This document shows, in pieces, positions 7,994 to 18,890 of a stretch of DNA of 64,000 bases. Position numbers and translations under genes: made by a program. Numbering within the stretch: the stretch's first letter is position 1; each line of letters opens with the position of its first letter. The notes below the pieces were generated by a model. That model made no database searches, was not told the DNA's origin, and saw only the letters and a program-made list of their open reading frames with translations. This DNA comes from Paenibacillus pinisoli (GTDB lineage: Bacteria > Bacillota > Bacilli > Paenibacillales > Paenibacillaceae): positions 1,116,001 to 1,180,000 of the forward strand of contig NZ_QXQB01000001.1 in NCBI RefSeq assembly GCF_003605435.1, in the 5' to 3' direction.

Positions 7994-9553
7994 ATGACGA
8001 AGCAATCCTTTATCAAAGGTGCCATGATTCTGCTCGCCGCAGGCATCGTGAACCGCTTGCTCGGCTTTGTGCCAAGAATCGCCCTGCCCCGCATTATCGG
8101 CGCTGAGGGGGTCGGCCTGTATCAACTGGCCTACCCTTTCCTGATCGTGCTTCTTACCGTTATTACAGGAGGCATCCCCCTTGCCATTGCGAAGTGGATT
8201 GCCGAAGCGGAATCGATTGGCGATACGAAGCGCGTCAAGCATATTTTCCGGACGGCTATGATTCTAACGATATCGATTGCAGTGGTTCTGACGATCGGGA
8301 TGCTGCTGTTCGCGCCCTTCATTATCCGGCACATTCTTCCCGACACCAGGGTCTACCGCGCATTCCTTATGATGACGCCGATGCTGCTCATTGTTGGAGT
8401 TTCCTCCGTCTTCCGCGGTTACTTCCAAGGCAAGCAGAACATGATTCCAAGCGCCGTATCCCAGCTCGCAGAGACGATTGTCCGCATCATAGGATCCCTG
8501 TTCCTGGCTTATCTCTTCCTGCCTATGGGGCTGGAGTGGGCGGCCGCCGGCGCTATGCTTGGCGTCGTTGCCGGCGAGATTGGCGGGCTGCTTGTTCTCT
8601 TATGGAAATATGCACGCGAAAAAAAGAAGGCAGCCGCGCCAAGCGAGCTCCCTTCTCATTCATCCTCACAGAAGCAGCCGCCCATTCTCCGCAAGCTGCT
8701 TGGTTTGTCCATTCCGGTCACAGGCAGCAAGCTGGTCGGCTCCCTGTCTTACTTGCTTGAATCCATCTTTACCGCACGCAGTCTGGCTGCCGCGGGGATT
8801 GTTACGGGCATTGCTACTGCACAGTATGGCGCTCTGCAAGGCATGATTATTCCGCTGCTGCTGCTTCCAACAGCATTGACCTATTCGCTTGCCGTCTCGC
8901 TTGTGCCTTCATTATCCGAAGCCGCTGCGCGAGGAGACAAAGCGCTTATTCAGAAGAGGCTCCATCAATCGATGCGTATTGCTCTCGTATCCGGCGCCCC
9001 GTTCGTCGTCGTCATGGGGCTCTTCGCAGAGCCGTTATGCCGGCTCATCTATGATCATCCCGAATATTCTCCTATGCTGCAGCTGCTCAGTCTCGCCGGC
9101 ATCTTCATTTACCTCCAGGCACCGCTGCAGGCGGCGCTGCAAGCGCTGAACAAGCCAGGAACCGCCCTTATGAACACCTTCATCGGGGCGGCGGTCAAGC
9201 TGGTCCTGATTGTCCAGCTTGCGTCCAAGCCTGAGCTTGGCATATACGGCGCCATTGTTGCCATCAGCGTCAATATCGTGCTGGTTACGATTCTTCACGG
9301 GTTCAGCGTCATGCGCTCCATCGGATTCCGGATGAATTTCCTGGACTTCCTTAAGGTGGGGGCTGCAATGACGATTATGGGTGCAGCCGCCCAATGGACG
9401 ATGAACCATTTTGTGCTGTCCACGGAATGGCTAAGCATGATCATGGCTTGTCTGGTAAGCATCATCATCTATATGCTGCTCATGATCTGGATGCGGATCA
9501 TCGACCGGTACGATATGGCGAGAATACCGTGGCTGGGCGTATGGTTCAAGTAA
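7994..9553 (+). CDS. spoVB: Stage V sporulation protein B, MOP-superfamily flippase
   Basis: Polytopic membrane protein of the MATE/MOP (polysaccharide exporter-like) superfamily, needed for spore cortex synthesis, where it is thought to flip lipid-linked peptidoglycan precursor across the forespore membrane. The 519-residue product has about 14 hydrophobic segments, beginning MTKQSFIKGAMILLAAG and continuing with the family phrase RIIGAEGVGLYQLAYP. AGAGGT precedes the ATG by eight bases. It is one of only two plus-strand genes here and its last 8 bp overlap the convergent DUF421 gene. Position beside comN and yrbG-like genes matches B. subtilis. Confidence 0.93.
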   Translation: MTKQSFIKGAMILLAAGIVNRLLGFVPRIALPRIIGAEGVGLYQLAYPFLIVLLTVITGGIPLAIAKWIAEAESIGDTKRVKHIFRTAMILTISIAVVLTIGMLLFAPFIIRHILPDTRVYRAFLMMTPMLLIVGVSSVFRGYFQGKQNMIPSAVSQLAETIVRIIGSLFLAYLFLPMGLEWAAAGAMLGVVAGEIGGLLVLLWKYAREKKKAAAPSELPSHSSSQKQPPILRKLLGLSIPVTGSKLVGSLSYLLESIFTARSLAAAGIVTGIATAQYGALQGMIIPLLLLPTALTYSLAVSLVPSLSEAAARGDKALIQKRLHQSMRIALVSGAPFVVVMGLFAEPLCRLIYDHPEYSPMLQLLSLAGIFIYLQAPLQAALQALNKPGTALMNTFIGAAVKLVLIVQLASKPELGIYGAIVAISVNIVLVTILHGFSVMRSIGFRMNFLDFLKVGAAMTIMGAAAQWTMNHFVLSTEWLSMIMACLVSIIIYMLLMIWMRIIDRYDMARIPWLGVWFK

Positions 9554-10313
9554 TTTTCGTTTGATTCACATCAACAAACAGTTTCCCCTTATGATCGATC
9601 GTACATAAAAAAACATCCTTGAAATCATTAACTTTCTGATCCTGCAGCACATTCTTCAGCCAAAAACGCGTTTTTTCGATTTTGTCCAAATTTTCATCCT
9701 GCACCTTGCCATCCATAATAAGCGGAATCGGGAGAATTTCGTACCGAAAGCCGGGAGGAATCAGCTTCTCCCTTCCTTTCGGCATTGGCGTAAGGCTAGA
9801 CTTCTCCACATTAATGTCAGGAGTCTCCGTCTTCAGCTCTGGATCCGCATCTGACTCCTCTGCCCTATCCTTAGGAATAACCGACAGCTTCCCGCTCGTC
9901 TCCAATATCGCGAACTCCACATCCGCTACGGATGTGATTTTATTCTCGCGGAGCTGCAGCATCAGATCGTCCAGATTATAACGCTGCTTGCGCATAATAT
10001 CCTTGTTGATCTTGCCTTTGGCAATAATGACGCTTGGCTTGCCGTCAAACAATAGACGCATCTTGCGGTTGTTCATCGATATCATGGCTGTGCTGACCTG
10101 TATGAGCAATAACATCACCATTGGGACAATGCCGTCCCACATGGATCGTTCGGTATCCTCAATAACGATTACCGCGATTTCCGCCACCATTACCGAAATG
10201 ACCAGATCAAGCACGGACAGCTTCCCGATCTCCCGCTTGCCCATGAAACGCATGATCAAAAACACGACGAAATAAATAACCGTCGTTCGGATTAACAGGC
10301 TCCAGATTTCCAA
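9546..10313 (-). CDS. yrbG: DUF421 (YetF/YrbG-type) membrane protein
   Basis: Three N-terminal membrane helices (about residues 5-80) are followed by a cytoplasmic domain holding the family phrases MGKREIGKLSVLDLVISVMV, DGKPSVIIAKGKI and RYNLDDLMLQLR. B. subtilis YrbG, YetF and YkjA are relatives; YetF homologues have been linked to spore germination, but the function of this copy is unknown. The chosen start is TTG at 10313 with GAGGGGG seven bases upstream (255 residues); the longer reading from 10382 adds residues unlike the family. The middle (about 165-200) is a charged low-complexity insert. It converges with spoVB, overlapping it by 8 bp. Confidence 0.85.
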   Translation of the reverse strand: MEIWSLLIRTTVIYFVVFLIMRFMGKREIGKLSVLDLVISVMVAEIAVIVIEDTERSMWDGIVPMVMLLLIQVSTAMISMNNRKMRLLFDGKPSVIIAKGKINKDIMRKQRYNLDDLMLQLRENKITSVADVEFAILETSGKLSVIPKDRAEESDADPELKTETPDINVEKSSLTPMPKGREKLIPPGFRYEILPIPLIMDGKVQDENLDKIEKTRFWLKNVLQDQKVNDFKDVFLCTIDHKGKLFVDVNQTKIT

Positions 10314-10533
10314 GTAAGCGCCCCCTCGAAAGTACCATACTGGCTGCTTGGGCCAGCTGTAATGTTGTACAGCTATTCTCACCTCGCCCTGCGCTCATCA
10401 TACGACTGGCTGCACACGAATTAATGGCAATGATGCAACTCCTTAGGCAAATATTGATTCTAGAACCTGTACTATTCCGCCATGCTTGGCCATATGGATA
10501 AGTAATACGCGAATATCGGATAGGAGGAATAGG

Positions 10534-10926
10534 ATGAGTTCCGTCAAGCAAGCTCCCAAACCGCCGATTATCGGCTCGCCTTTGCTGGCCGGCGTCGTCT
10601 TTTCTATTATTTGGCTGGCAGCAGGCGCACTTCTGCTCTCCCTGATGCTTCATTTCTCCAGCATGAAGGAAAGCAATCTGGGCAGCTACTCCCTGGCCGT
10701 ACACAGCATAGCCGCACTGGCCGGAGGGCTGACTGCCGGCAAGCGGTCGGAGCGGAAAGGCTGGTACAACGGCGGTTTTCTGGGCATCATTTATGGCATA
10801 ATCGTCATGATCGTCAGCTTCCTCGCCGCTAATGCCGCTCCATCATGGAACAGTGCGCTCATTCTTGGAGCCGCTCTGCTTGCCGGCGCGCTAGGCGGCA
10901 TGATCGGAGTCAACTTGCGCAAATGA
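10534..10926 (+). CDS. yrzE: TIGR04086/YrzE-family small membrane protein
   Basis: 130 residues with four predicted membrane helices (about 15-40, 52-70, 80-100 and 107-127) and the glycine-rich phrases HSIAALAGGLTAGKRSERKGW and GFLGIIYG typical of this family. The start is ATG at 10534 with TAGGAGG seven bases upstream; an earlier ATG gives an unlikely extension. B. subtilis yrzE sits at the same place between spoVB and yrbF (yajC). Function is unknown. It is transcribed divergently from the DUF421 gene and converges on yajC. Confidence 0.8.
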   Translation: MSSVKQAPKPPIIGSPLLAGVVFSIIWLAAGALLLSLMLHFSSMKESNLGSYSLAVHSIAALAGGLTAGKRSERKGWYNGGFLGIIYGIIVMIVSFLAANAAPSWNSALILGAALLAGALGGMIGVNLRK

Positions 10927-10966
10927 GAAAAAAATGGCCGACAAACCTTTAGGTCTGTCGGCCATT
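10927..10966 (-). terminator. Terminator after yajC
   Basis: An 11-bp perfect stem (AATGGCCGACA/TGTCGGCCATT) with a short inner stem is followed on the minus strand by a run of eight T. It ends the queA-tgt-yajC transcript and sits between the convergent yrzE-like gene and yajC; on the plus strand there is no T-tract. Confidence 0.9.
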
Positions 10967-10981
10967 CTATGTATACATCCG

Positions 10982-11293
10982 TTACTCTGCAGCAGCTGCC
11001 GGAGCAGTGCTGACAATGGTATTAACAGCGCTGCGTTCGAACGTCATCTTCGTTGTGTCATTGACACGAATAACGACTGTGTCATCCGTCAATTCTACAA
11101 CTGTTCCGTGCAATCCGCCGATCGTCGTAATCTTGTCGCCTTTTTTAATTTGATTTAGCATGGCTGTACGCTGCTTTTGCTTCTTCTGTTGCGGACGAAT
11201 CAGCAGGAAATAGAATACAGCAAACATCAGGATAAAAGGCCAAATAAGCTGCCAAATATTACCTGCACCACCTGCTTCAGTTGCCAGAAACAT
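10982..11293 (-). CDS. yajC: Preprotein translocase subunit YajC
   Basis: Small single-pass membrane protein associated with SecDF at the translocon. The 103-residue product has one helix (about 13-32), then RPQQKKQKQR and the conserved core GDKITTIGGLHGTVVEL. Alanine-rich C-terminus. The ATG at 11293 follows AAAGGGG. It lies 15 bp downstream of tgt, the conserved bacterial arrangement, although here secDF itself is about 5 kb away. Confidence 0.95.
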   Translation of the reverse strand: MFLATEAGGAGNIWQLIWPFILMFAVFYFLLIRPQQKKQKQRTAMLNQIKKGDKITTIGGLHGTVVELTDDTVVIRVNDTTKMTFERSAVNTIVSTAPAAAAE

Positions 11294-11308
11294 CAAAATT
11301 CACCCCTT

Positions 11309-13514
<2,206 letters not shown>

Positions 13515-13524
13515 CTCTTAACCT

Positions 13525-15642
13525 TCATTCCTTGGCTATCGTAATGCCCTTATAATAGTATTTCAATATATATTGATAGTCATACCCTTGCTGGGCAAGA
13601 CTTAGAGCGCCGTATTGCGACATCCCTACACCGTGGCCGAAGCCTGTGCCGGCAAAGCTGAATGCCGGATCTTTGGTCGCTGCGCGAATGTCTCCGTCGC
13701 CGTCCAATACATACATATAATTCTGGGTATAAGAAGTGGATTTGCCGTCCGCACCCATAACGTACAAAGGTCGCTGACCATCCGTTTTGGTCGATTGCGC
13801 GCCGCCTGCTCCTTGCACGACGACCTTGCCTGTCTCCTCCACATTGAACAGGGTGCTTGGCAGCGACTCCCCTACGCCGAAGGTCGAACGAATAGAGTCT
13901 GGCGAGGACAGTACCACTTTGGTGCCGTTCACAGACATCTCGGTCGCGCGGCCGGATATGCCGCGCGCGCTGACCTCTACTGAGGTTACTGTGCCTGTCA
14001 GTTTTGGATTTACGCGGGCATTGATCGCCTTCAGCAGCTCATCACCAGTGAACGGGCCTCTGACCCAGTTCATCGGATTGGATTGGATAACCTTCTCCAG
14101 CTCGATGACTCTTGATCCTCGCTGCACTTGAGCTATGACCGGGATGGCGTCCTGAATAGCCGGATGGCGGCGAATGTTAGTGCCGTCTGTAGTCATCTCC
14201 AGAATGCGGCTGCCGGCAGCGGTCTTCTGACCGGTATCCTTCACCAAATCCTCACGGACGTATCCGACGAGGCCGCTAGGAAGGACGACGCGGTACCAGC
14301 TTTGCAAGCCTGCTTCTGCCGAGGAATCCGGGCTTGGCACGGATTGCAAATATGGAATCTCGTTCTTCCATACATCCCGCGCATCTGCCGTCATTCCGCC
14401 CCCGTTGGAGGAATATACCGTTTCAATCACTTTGCCGTTATAAAGCGCTACCTCGCCTTTCGTTGCTTCAACCGCTTCCGTAGACGAAGACTTCTCCACG
14501 CCCGTTCCATAATAAGCCTGGCTTAAGGTCGTATCGACGACATGGGCAATCTGGAAGCCGAAGCCTTTGTTCAGAGCATAGGATCTAGCCGCTACCGCCT
14601 GCGCCTTCAACGCTTCAATCGGCCAGGACGTATACATCTCCACCGCCACTACGGAATACAGGTATTGTTCAAATGGAAGCTCATTGATGACAGCCAGCTT
14701 GCCGTTGAACGCGCTAAGCTCGAAGCTTCCGCGGTACGTCCGGTTGCTGCGCTCTGTCAGCCCGATCGGCTGCGCGCCGCCGGGAGCCGCCCAAACTTTC
14801 ATATCGCCAGCCGGGAAGGCATAGAGCTCAAGAGCGGAATCCGCCTTGCCGCTGACTCCATGATCGGCGCGAATCAACAGATATGGCGAAGCCGTATCGG
14901 CAGGCTTCAAGGATGCCCCGCTTGGCGCCTTGGCAGCAGCCGCCTGAAGGGTCTTTAGCTCATCCGCTGTAGATGCTCCGCCGACCATGACGGAGTAGAC
15001 AGCGCCTTTAGCGCCGGCTCTCACTGCTACGTACGCATCCAGTCCGGCTCCTCCAATGGAAGCGGCCAGCGTTTGCGCGGCCGCCTTGCTCTCCAGAGCA
15101 GGCGATTCCAGCCGCAGCGGACCGTGCTGCGCCGGCTTGAAGCCGCCCAGCAGGCCGGTCAGCTTCGCATCCGCATTCCAGCGCCCTAGCGCTGCTGCAG
15201 ATTCTTGCGCTGAGCCATATGTTCCTTCGAATACTTGGTACAGCGTGCCGCCGTTTTTCGATACCGACGAGATATAGCCCATTCCTCTTGCGGATTGGAC
15301 ATGCTGATAGACAGACCATGCATTCGCAAAATTCGCAGTCTCGATCAGCTTGACCTTGTAATCGTCAACGGCAAAGCGAACACTTCTATTCGCCTCGACG
15401 GTGAACCATTCACTAGTGCCCGCAGGTCCTCGCGTGCCAATCTTGATTCCCCCTGCGGACTGCAAAGTGGCCGCAGCTGTAAGCGATTCATATTTGCCAG
15501 GCAATTGAAGGAACATCGCTACCCTGATCGTATCGAGCGCCGGAACGGCTGCTCGCGAAGGCTGAACCGACAACGTCGACACCAGCACCAGCAGGGCCGC
15601 AATCGACAGAGACAGTCTTTTCCAAGATGCTTTGAACGTCAT
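13525..15642 (-). CDS. Exported SpoIID/LytB-domain protein with SPOR-like and SH3-like regions
   Basis: 705 residues. A signal peptide (about 1-32) precedes one or two SPOR-like stretches (about 98-165 and 187-240), often peptidoglycan binding. The SpoIID domain starts near 305: NELPFEQYLYSVVAVEM includes E335, in the place of the catalytic glutamate of SpoIID, then ALKAQAVAARSYAL. The closing motif GTGFGHGVGMSQYG is at 665-678. Between them lies an insert (about 446-540) resembling SH3b, including LVGYVREDLV and TNIRRHPAIQDAIPVIAQV. SpoIID is a lytic transglycosylase acting on denuded glycan during engulfment; this larger protein lacks the simple SpoIID layout and may serve in vegetative walls or spores. 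It sits between ruvB and queA. Confidence 0.85.
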   Translation of the reverse strand: MTFKASWKRLSLSIAALLVLVSTLSVQPSRAAVPALDTIRVAMFLQLPGKYESLTAAATLQSAGGIKIGTRGPAGTSEWFTVEANRSVRFAVDDYKVKLIETANFANAWSVYQHVQSARGMGYISSVSKNGGTLYQVFEGTYGSAQESAAALGRWNADAKLTGLLGGFKPAQHGPLRLESPALESKAAAQTLAASIGGAGLDAYVAVRAGAKGAVYSVMVGGASTADELKTLQAAAAKAPSGASLKPADTASPYLLIRADHGVSGKADSALELYAFPAGDMKVWAAPGGAQPIGLTERSNRTYRGSFELSAFNGKLAVINELPFEQYLYSVVAVEMYTSWPIEALKAQAVAARSYALNKGFGFQIAHVVDTTLSQAYYGTGVEKSSSTEAVEATKGEVALYNGKVIETVYSSNGGGMTADARDVWKNEIPYLQSVPSPDSSAEAGLQSWYRVVLPSGLVGYVREDLVKDTGQKTAAGSRILEMTTDGTNIRRHPAIQDAIPVIAQVQRGSRVIELEKVIQSNPMNWVRGPFTGDELLKAINARVNPKLTGTVTSVEVSARGISGRATEMSVNGTKVVLSSPDSIRSTFGVGESLPSTLFNVEETGKVVVQGAGGAQSTKTDGQRPLYVMGADGKSTSYTQNYMYVLDGDGDIRAATKDPAFSFAGTGFGHGVGMSQYGALSLAQQGYDYQYILKYYYKGITIAKE

Positions 15643-15669
15643 TCTGTTCTCCTCTCTCTTCTCACACTA

Positions 15670-16674
15670 TTAATTTCGTTTCGGAATAGGCAAGCCCAAG
15701 TGGGCATAAGCGCTGTCCGTTGCAATTCTTCCTCTCGGCGTACGCTGCAGGAATCCGATTTGCATCAAATACGGCTCGTACACATCTTCGATGGTTTGGC
15801 TTTCTTCCCCGATGGTCGCTGCAATGGTATCCAGTCCGACCGGGCGGCCGGAGAATGTCGTCATCATGGCATGGAGCATCTTATGATCGATATGATCCAG
15901 GCCCATAGGGTCGACTTGCAGCAACTCCAGCGCAGAGCGGGCGATGTCATGCGTAATGACGCCGTCTCCCCTCACCTGTGCAAAGTCTCTGACCCGCTTC
16001 AGCAGCCGGTTCGCGATCCGCGGCGTTCCTCTGGAGCGCATCGCAATCTCTGCCGCCGCTTCTCCAACGATCGTGACGTCCAAAATTTCAGACGCGCGCG
16101 ATACGATAAATGCCAGCTCGTCCACCGTATAAAACTCCAGGCGGCTTACAACTCCGAATCTATCCCGCAGAGGGGCAGACAGGAGTCCCGCTCTCGTCGT
16201 AGCGCCAATGAGCGTGAACGGCGGCAGATCAAGCCGCACGGAGCGAGCGCTCGGGCCTTTGCCGATCATAATATCCAGCGCAAAATCCTCCATAGCGGGA
16301 TAAAGCACTTCCTCTACGGTCCGGTGCAAGCGATGAATCTCATCGATGAACAGGACATCCCCCTCCTGCAGATTCGTCAGCAGAGCCGCCAGATCGCCTG
16401 GCCTCTCGATTGCAGGACCGGACGTTGTCCTGAGATTGACCCCTAATTCATTCGCGATAATATTCGAAAGCGTCGTCTTGCCGAGTCCCGGCGGTCCATA
16501 CAGCAGGACATGATCCAGCGCTTCCTTCCGCATCTTCGCGGCTTCAATATAAATCGTCAAGTTTTCCTTGACCTTCGTCTGCCCGATATATTCGGCCAAA
16601 TACCGCGGCCTTAAGCTTAGCTCGACGGCTTGGTCTTCCATCATCAGGTTGGCGGAAATTAATCGATCATCCAT
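15670..16674 (-). CDS. ruvB: Holliday junction branch-migration ATPase RuvB
   Basis: Hexameric AAA+ motor that drives branch migration with RuvA. In 334 residues: N-terminal [12 protein letters not shown], Walker [10 protein letters not shown] (about 60-68), Walker B LFIDEIHR, sensor [10 protein letters not shown], and the C-terminal winged-helix segment ending [10 protein letters not shown]. It lies 22 bp after ruvA in a ruvC-ruvA-ruvB cluster. Length matches B. subtilis RuvB (334). Confidence 0.98.
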   Translation of the reverse strand: MDDRLISANLMMEDQAVELSLRPRYLAEYIGQTKVKENLTIYIEAAKMRKEALDHVLLYGPPGLGKTTLSNIIANELGVNLRTTSGPAIERPGDLAALLTNLQEGDVLFIDEIHRLHRTVEEVLYPAMEDFALDIMIGKGPSARSVRLDLPPFTLIGATTRAGLLSAPLRDRFGVVSRLEFYTVDELAFIVSRASEILDVTIVGEAAAEIAMRSRGTPRIANRLLKRVRDFAQVRGDGVITHDIARSALELLQVDPMGLDHIDHKMLHAMMTTFSGRPVGLDTIAATIGEESQTIEDVYEPYLMQIGFLQRTPRGRIATDSAYAHLGLPIPKRN

Positions 16675-16696
16675 TGCTTGCTGCTACCTCCTTCCG

Positions 16697-17329
16697 TTAC
16701 CCCTTGAACAGCTGCTGCAGGGCCCGCTTCATCAGCGAATCGACGGTTTCGTCTGCTTTCACGCTGTCCTTCAGCCCGTTCCAAGCCTTATCCAGCTCTG
16801 CGGCTGTATAGCCGAGCGCTGCCAATCCTTCGCGCGCTTCCTTCCACGCCGTCCCCGCTCCTTGGCCGTCCGCATCGCCGGCAAGCTCAGCCCCGAAGCC
16901 GGCGGCTGTAAGCAAGCCGCCCTCCGGTACAGCAAAAAACAACTTGTCCTTCAGATCCAGAATCATACGCTGCGCAGTCTTCTTGCCGATGCCCGGCAGC
17001 TTGGTCAGCAAGCCGATATTCTCCTGCTGAATAGCCGATACGACGGACTCCGGCTTGCCCGCAGACAACACGCCGAGCGCCACTCTAGGCCCGATGCCCG
17101 ATACGTCTAGCAGCTTGCGGAACAGCGTCTGCTGCTCCCTGGACTCGAAGCCGAACAGCAGAATAGCGTCCTCGCGCACATGATGGTGGATGAAGACCGT
17201 TACAGCCTCTTCCTTGGCCGCAAAGGCGTAAGGATTCGGAACAAACACACGGTATCCGATATCTCTGACATCCATAACAATATATTCGGTTTCAATATGT
17301 ACAACCGGCCCGCGCAAATAATCGATCAC
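16697..17329 (-). CDS. ruvA: Holliday junction DNA-binding protein RuvA
   Basis: Tetramer that binds four-way junctions and loads RuvB. The 210-residue protein has the OB-fold N-terminus ([21 protein letters not shown]), helix-hairpin-helix segments [16 protein letters not shown] and [18 protein letters not shown], an alanine/glycine-rich flexible linker (about 135-160) and the mobile domain III ([11 protein letters not shown]). Its start overlaps the ruvC stop by 4 bp, so translation is probably coupled. Confidence 0.97.
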   Translation of the reverse strand: MIDYLRGPVVHIETEYIVMDVRDIGYRVFVPNPYAFAAKEEAVTVFIHHHVREDAILLFGFESREQQTLFRKLLDVSGIGPRVALGVLSAGKPESVVSAIQQENIGLLTKLPGIGKKTAQRMILDLKDKLFFAVPEGGLLTAAGFGAELAGDADGQGAGTAWKEAREGLAALGYTAAELDKAWNGLKDSVKADETVDSLMKRALQQLFKG

Positions 17330-17829
17330 GTCCGCTTCACCTCGTTTATTTTCTGTGTCATCACCGCAGAATGCGCATGGCAGATCGCCACGGCGAGCGC
17401 ATCCGCTACGTCATCAGGCTTCGGAATGGCCGACAGCTTAAGGAACATTTTCACCATCTCCTGCACCTGCCGCTTCTCCGCCTTGCCATAACCGACGACC
17501 GACTGCTTGACTTGCAGCGGCGTATATTCCGCAACCGGCAATCCCCGCTGCGCTGCCGCTAATATAATGACGCCACGCGCTTGGCCGACCGCAAAGGCCG
17601 TAGTCACATTACGGTTAAAAAACAGCTTCTCTACCGCAACTGCATCCGGCTTGTATCTGTCCATCAGCGCGCTGGCAGATTCATAGATTTGAACGAGCCG
17701 TTCCTCTTGGGGCGTATGCGCTTCTGTCGTGATCGCGCCGTACTGAACCGGCGTCAGCTTATGTCCCGCCTTGTCTATAAACCCGAAACCCGCAATCGCA
17801 ATGCCCGGGTCAATTCCTAAAACGCGCAA
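17326..17829 (-). CDS. ruvC: Holliday junction resolvase RuvC
   Basis: Endonuclease that cuts Holliday junctions. 167 residues with the RNase H-like active site: D7 in [14 protein letters not shown] in VEKLFFNRN (about 67) and the C-terminal [14 protein letters not shown] carrying the last two acidic/His residues. The start is TTG at 17829 after GGGAG. B. subtilis has no RuvC and uses RecU instead; the complete ruvCAB set fits Paenibacillaceae. A perfect -10 box (TATAAT at 17877-17882) lies about 50 bp upstream, but I see no good -35 partner. Confidence 0.96.
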   Translation of the reverse strand: MRVLGIDPGIAIAGFGFIDKAGHKLTPVQYGAITTEAHTPQEERLVQIYESASALMDRYKPDAVAVEKLFFNRNVTTAFAVGQARGVIILAAAQRGLPVAEYTPLQVKQSVVGYGKAEKRQVQEMVKMFLKLSAIPKPDDVADALAVAICHAHSAVMTQKINEVKRT

Positions 17830-17966
17830 TTCCCCAACTCCCTATCCGCCTATCAACAAAATTAGACCTGTCTATCATTATAGCAAAAACTGCCGCCAAT
17901 GAGAACGAACGTTTGATGTTTCGACAGAAAGGTGCCGCATGCAGATACCGCCCCCCTTTTAGACCG

Positions 17967-18001
17967 CAAAAAAACCTCCCTTCACATAATGGAAGAGAGG
18001 T
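17967..18001 (-). terminator. Terminator after bofC
   Basis: Ten-base-pair stem (ACCTCTCTTC/GAAGGGAGGT, one G-T pair) with an 8-base loop, followed by seven T on the minus strand, about 40 bp past the bofC stop. Confidence 0.85.
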
Positions 18002-18040
18002 GTTTAAAGCGGCGTCAGCCCTTTTCGATAAACTTATTTA

Positions 18041-18724
18041 TTAATAGGCTTGTTTCATTGCCTTTTCATCTCGCTGCACGGCATAGTCGCTGAAGGTGGA
18101 CAATACACTGTTGTACTCGTCGATATCCTTCACCTTAATGCCTTCATTGAGCAACTCCAGCTGCCGCTGCGGCAAGCTGCTTTCCATATAGCGAATGTCC
18201 AGCTGGAAGAACGTGCGCATGACCTTCTCTTCTCTTGGCGCTCCATCGAACAATGAGAAGTTGCCGCGCTTATCCACGCCAAAGTGAGCATGCTCCCTGC
18301 AATAGTCCGATATGTCCTCGATACGCTGCACCATCACCACCGTTTCTTGATCGCTGTGCATGGTTGCGGTGAATTCCGGATGTTCGGACAGCAGCATCAC
18401 AACCTCATGGCTGCCCATACGTCCAAGCGACTCCATTTCTTCCCCGCATACATAGACACGCTGCAGAACAACCGGCATGGCTTCTTTCTTATTCTTCAAA
18501 TACGGTATGATGGATGGCCCGATGTTCATCTGTGCCGATTTCATGGCGATGTCCTGTTCCTCTTGCGGCATCCCCCATCCTTTGTCCGCTGCATACGCCG
18601 TTCCAGACGATACAGCCATTGATGCAAAGCATACGATGCATGCGACCCCGCCTAATGTCCAAAGCGGTCTGCGATTTCTGCGAAGCCTTCGTTTCAATTG
18701 CTTCCACAGGCTGAATGTCATCAT
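18041..18724 (-). CDS. bofC: BofC, forespore regulator of the sigma-K checkpoint
   Basis: In B. subtilis BofC is secreted from the forespore into the intermembrane space and restrains the SpoIVB protease, delaying pro-sigma-K processing. The 227-residue product has a basic N-terminus, a signal/anchor (about 22-48), a BofC N-domain with VVLQRVYVCGEEMESLG, and a C-domain with HFGVDKRGNFSLFDG. ATG at 18724 follows AAAGGGGG by seven bases; a sigma-G-like promoter lies just upstream. Its target system is represented in this window by spoIVFA and spoIVFB. B. subtilis bofC occupies the same locus, between ruvA and safA. Confidence 0.9.
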   Translation of the reverse strand: MMTFSLWKQLKRRLRRNRRPLWTLGGVACIVCFASMAVSSGTAYAADKGWGMPQEEQDIAMKSAQMNIGPSIIPYLKNKKEAMPVVLQRVYVCGEEMESLGRMGSHEVVMLLSEHPEFTATMHSDQETVVMVQRIEDISDYCREHAHFGVDKRGNFSLFDGAPREEKVMRTFFQLDIRYMESSLPQRQLELLNEGIKVKDIDEYNSVLSTFSDYAVQRDEKAMKQAY

Positions 18725-18753
18725 GAGGAAGCCCCCTTTGTTTCGTTTTACGA

Positions 18754-18783
18754 TAGTCTGCTCCAAAGCTGTATAATTATTCA
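18754..18783 (-). promoter_or_regulatory. Sigma-G-like promoter of bofC
   Basis: TGAATA, a 17-bp spacer, then CAGACTA, one base from the sigma-G -10 consensus CATACTA. It lies 29 bp before the bofC start and just after the upstream terminator. bofC is sigma-G dependent in B. subtilis. Confidence 0.6.
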
Positions 18784-18799
18784 AGATGTTCCAATGGAC

Positions 18800-18850
18800 A
18801 AAAAAGCCACGCCGTTTCGCAACATTGCGCAGTCGGCATGGCTTTTTTTC
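18800..18850. terminator. Bidirectional terminator after the safA-like gene
   Basis: AGCCACGCCG at 18805-18814 pairs with CGGCATGGCT at 18834-18843 with one G-T pair; the hairpin is bounded by T runs on both strands (six on minus, seven on plus). It separates the coat gene from bofC. Confidence 0.88.
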
Positions 18851-18890
18851 CGTTATGCAATTGTCATTATGACGTTAACTGAGCATGCTG

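Noticed and set aside
15235..16446. 403-residue plus-strand frame across spoIID-like and ruvB genes
   Set aside because: Antisense to two well-supported genes, rich in Arg/Gln as expected of shadow frames.
17326..17829. ruvC as a horizontally gained gene
   Set aside because: Codon use and 4-bp overlap with ruvA fit a native operon; absence in B. subtilis is a loss in that lineage rather than a gain here.
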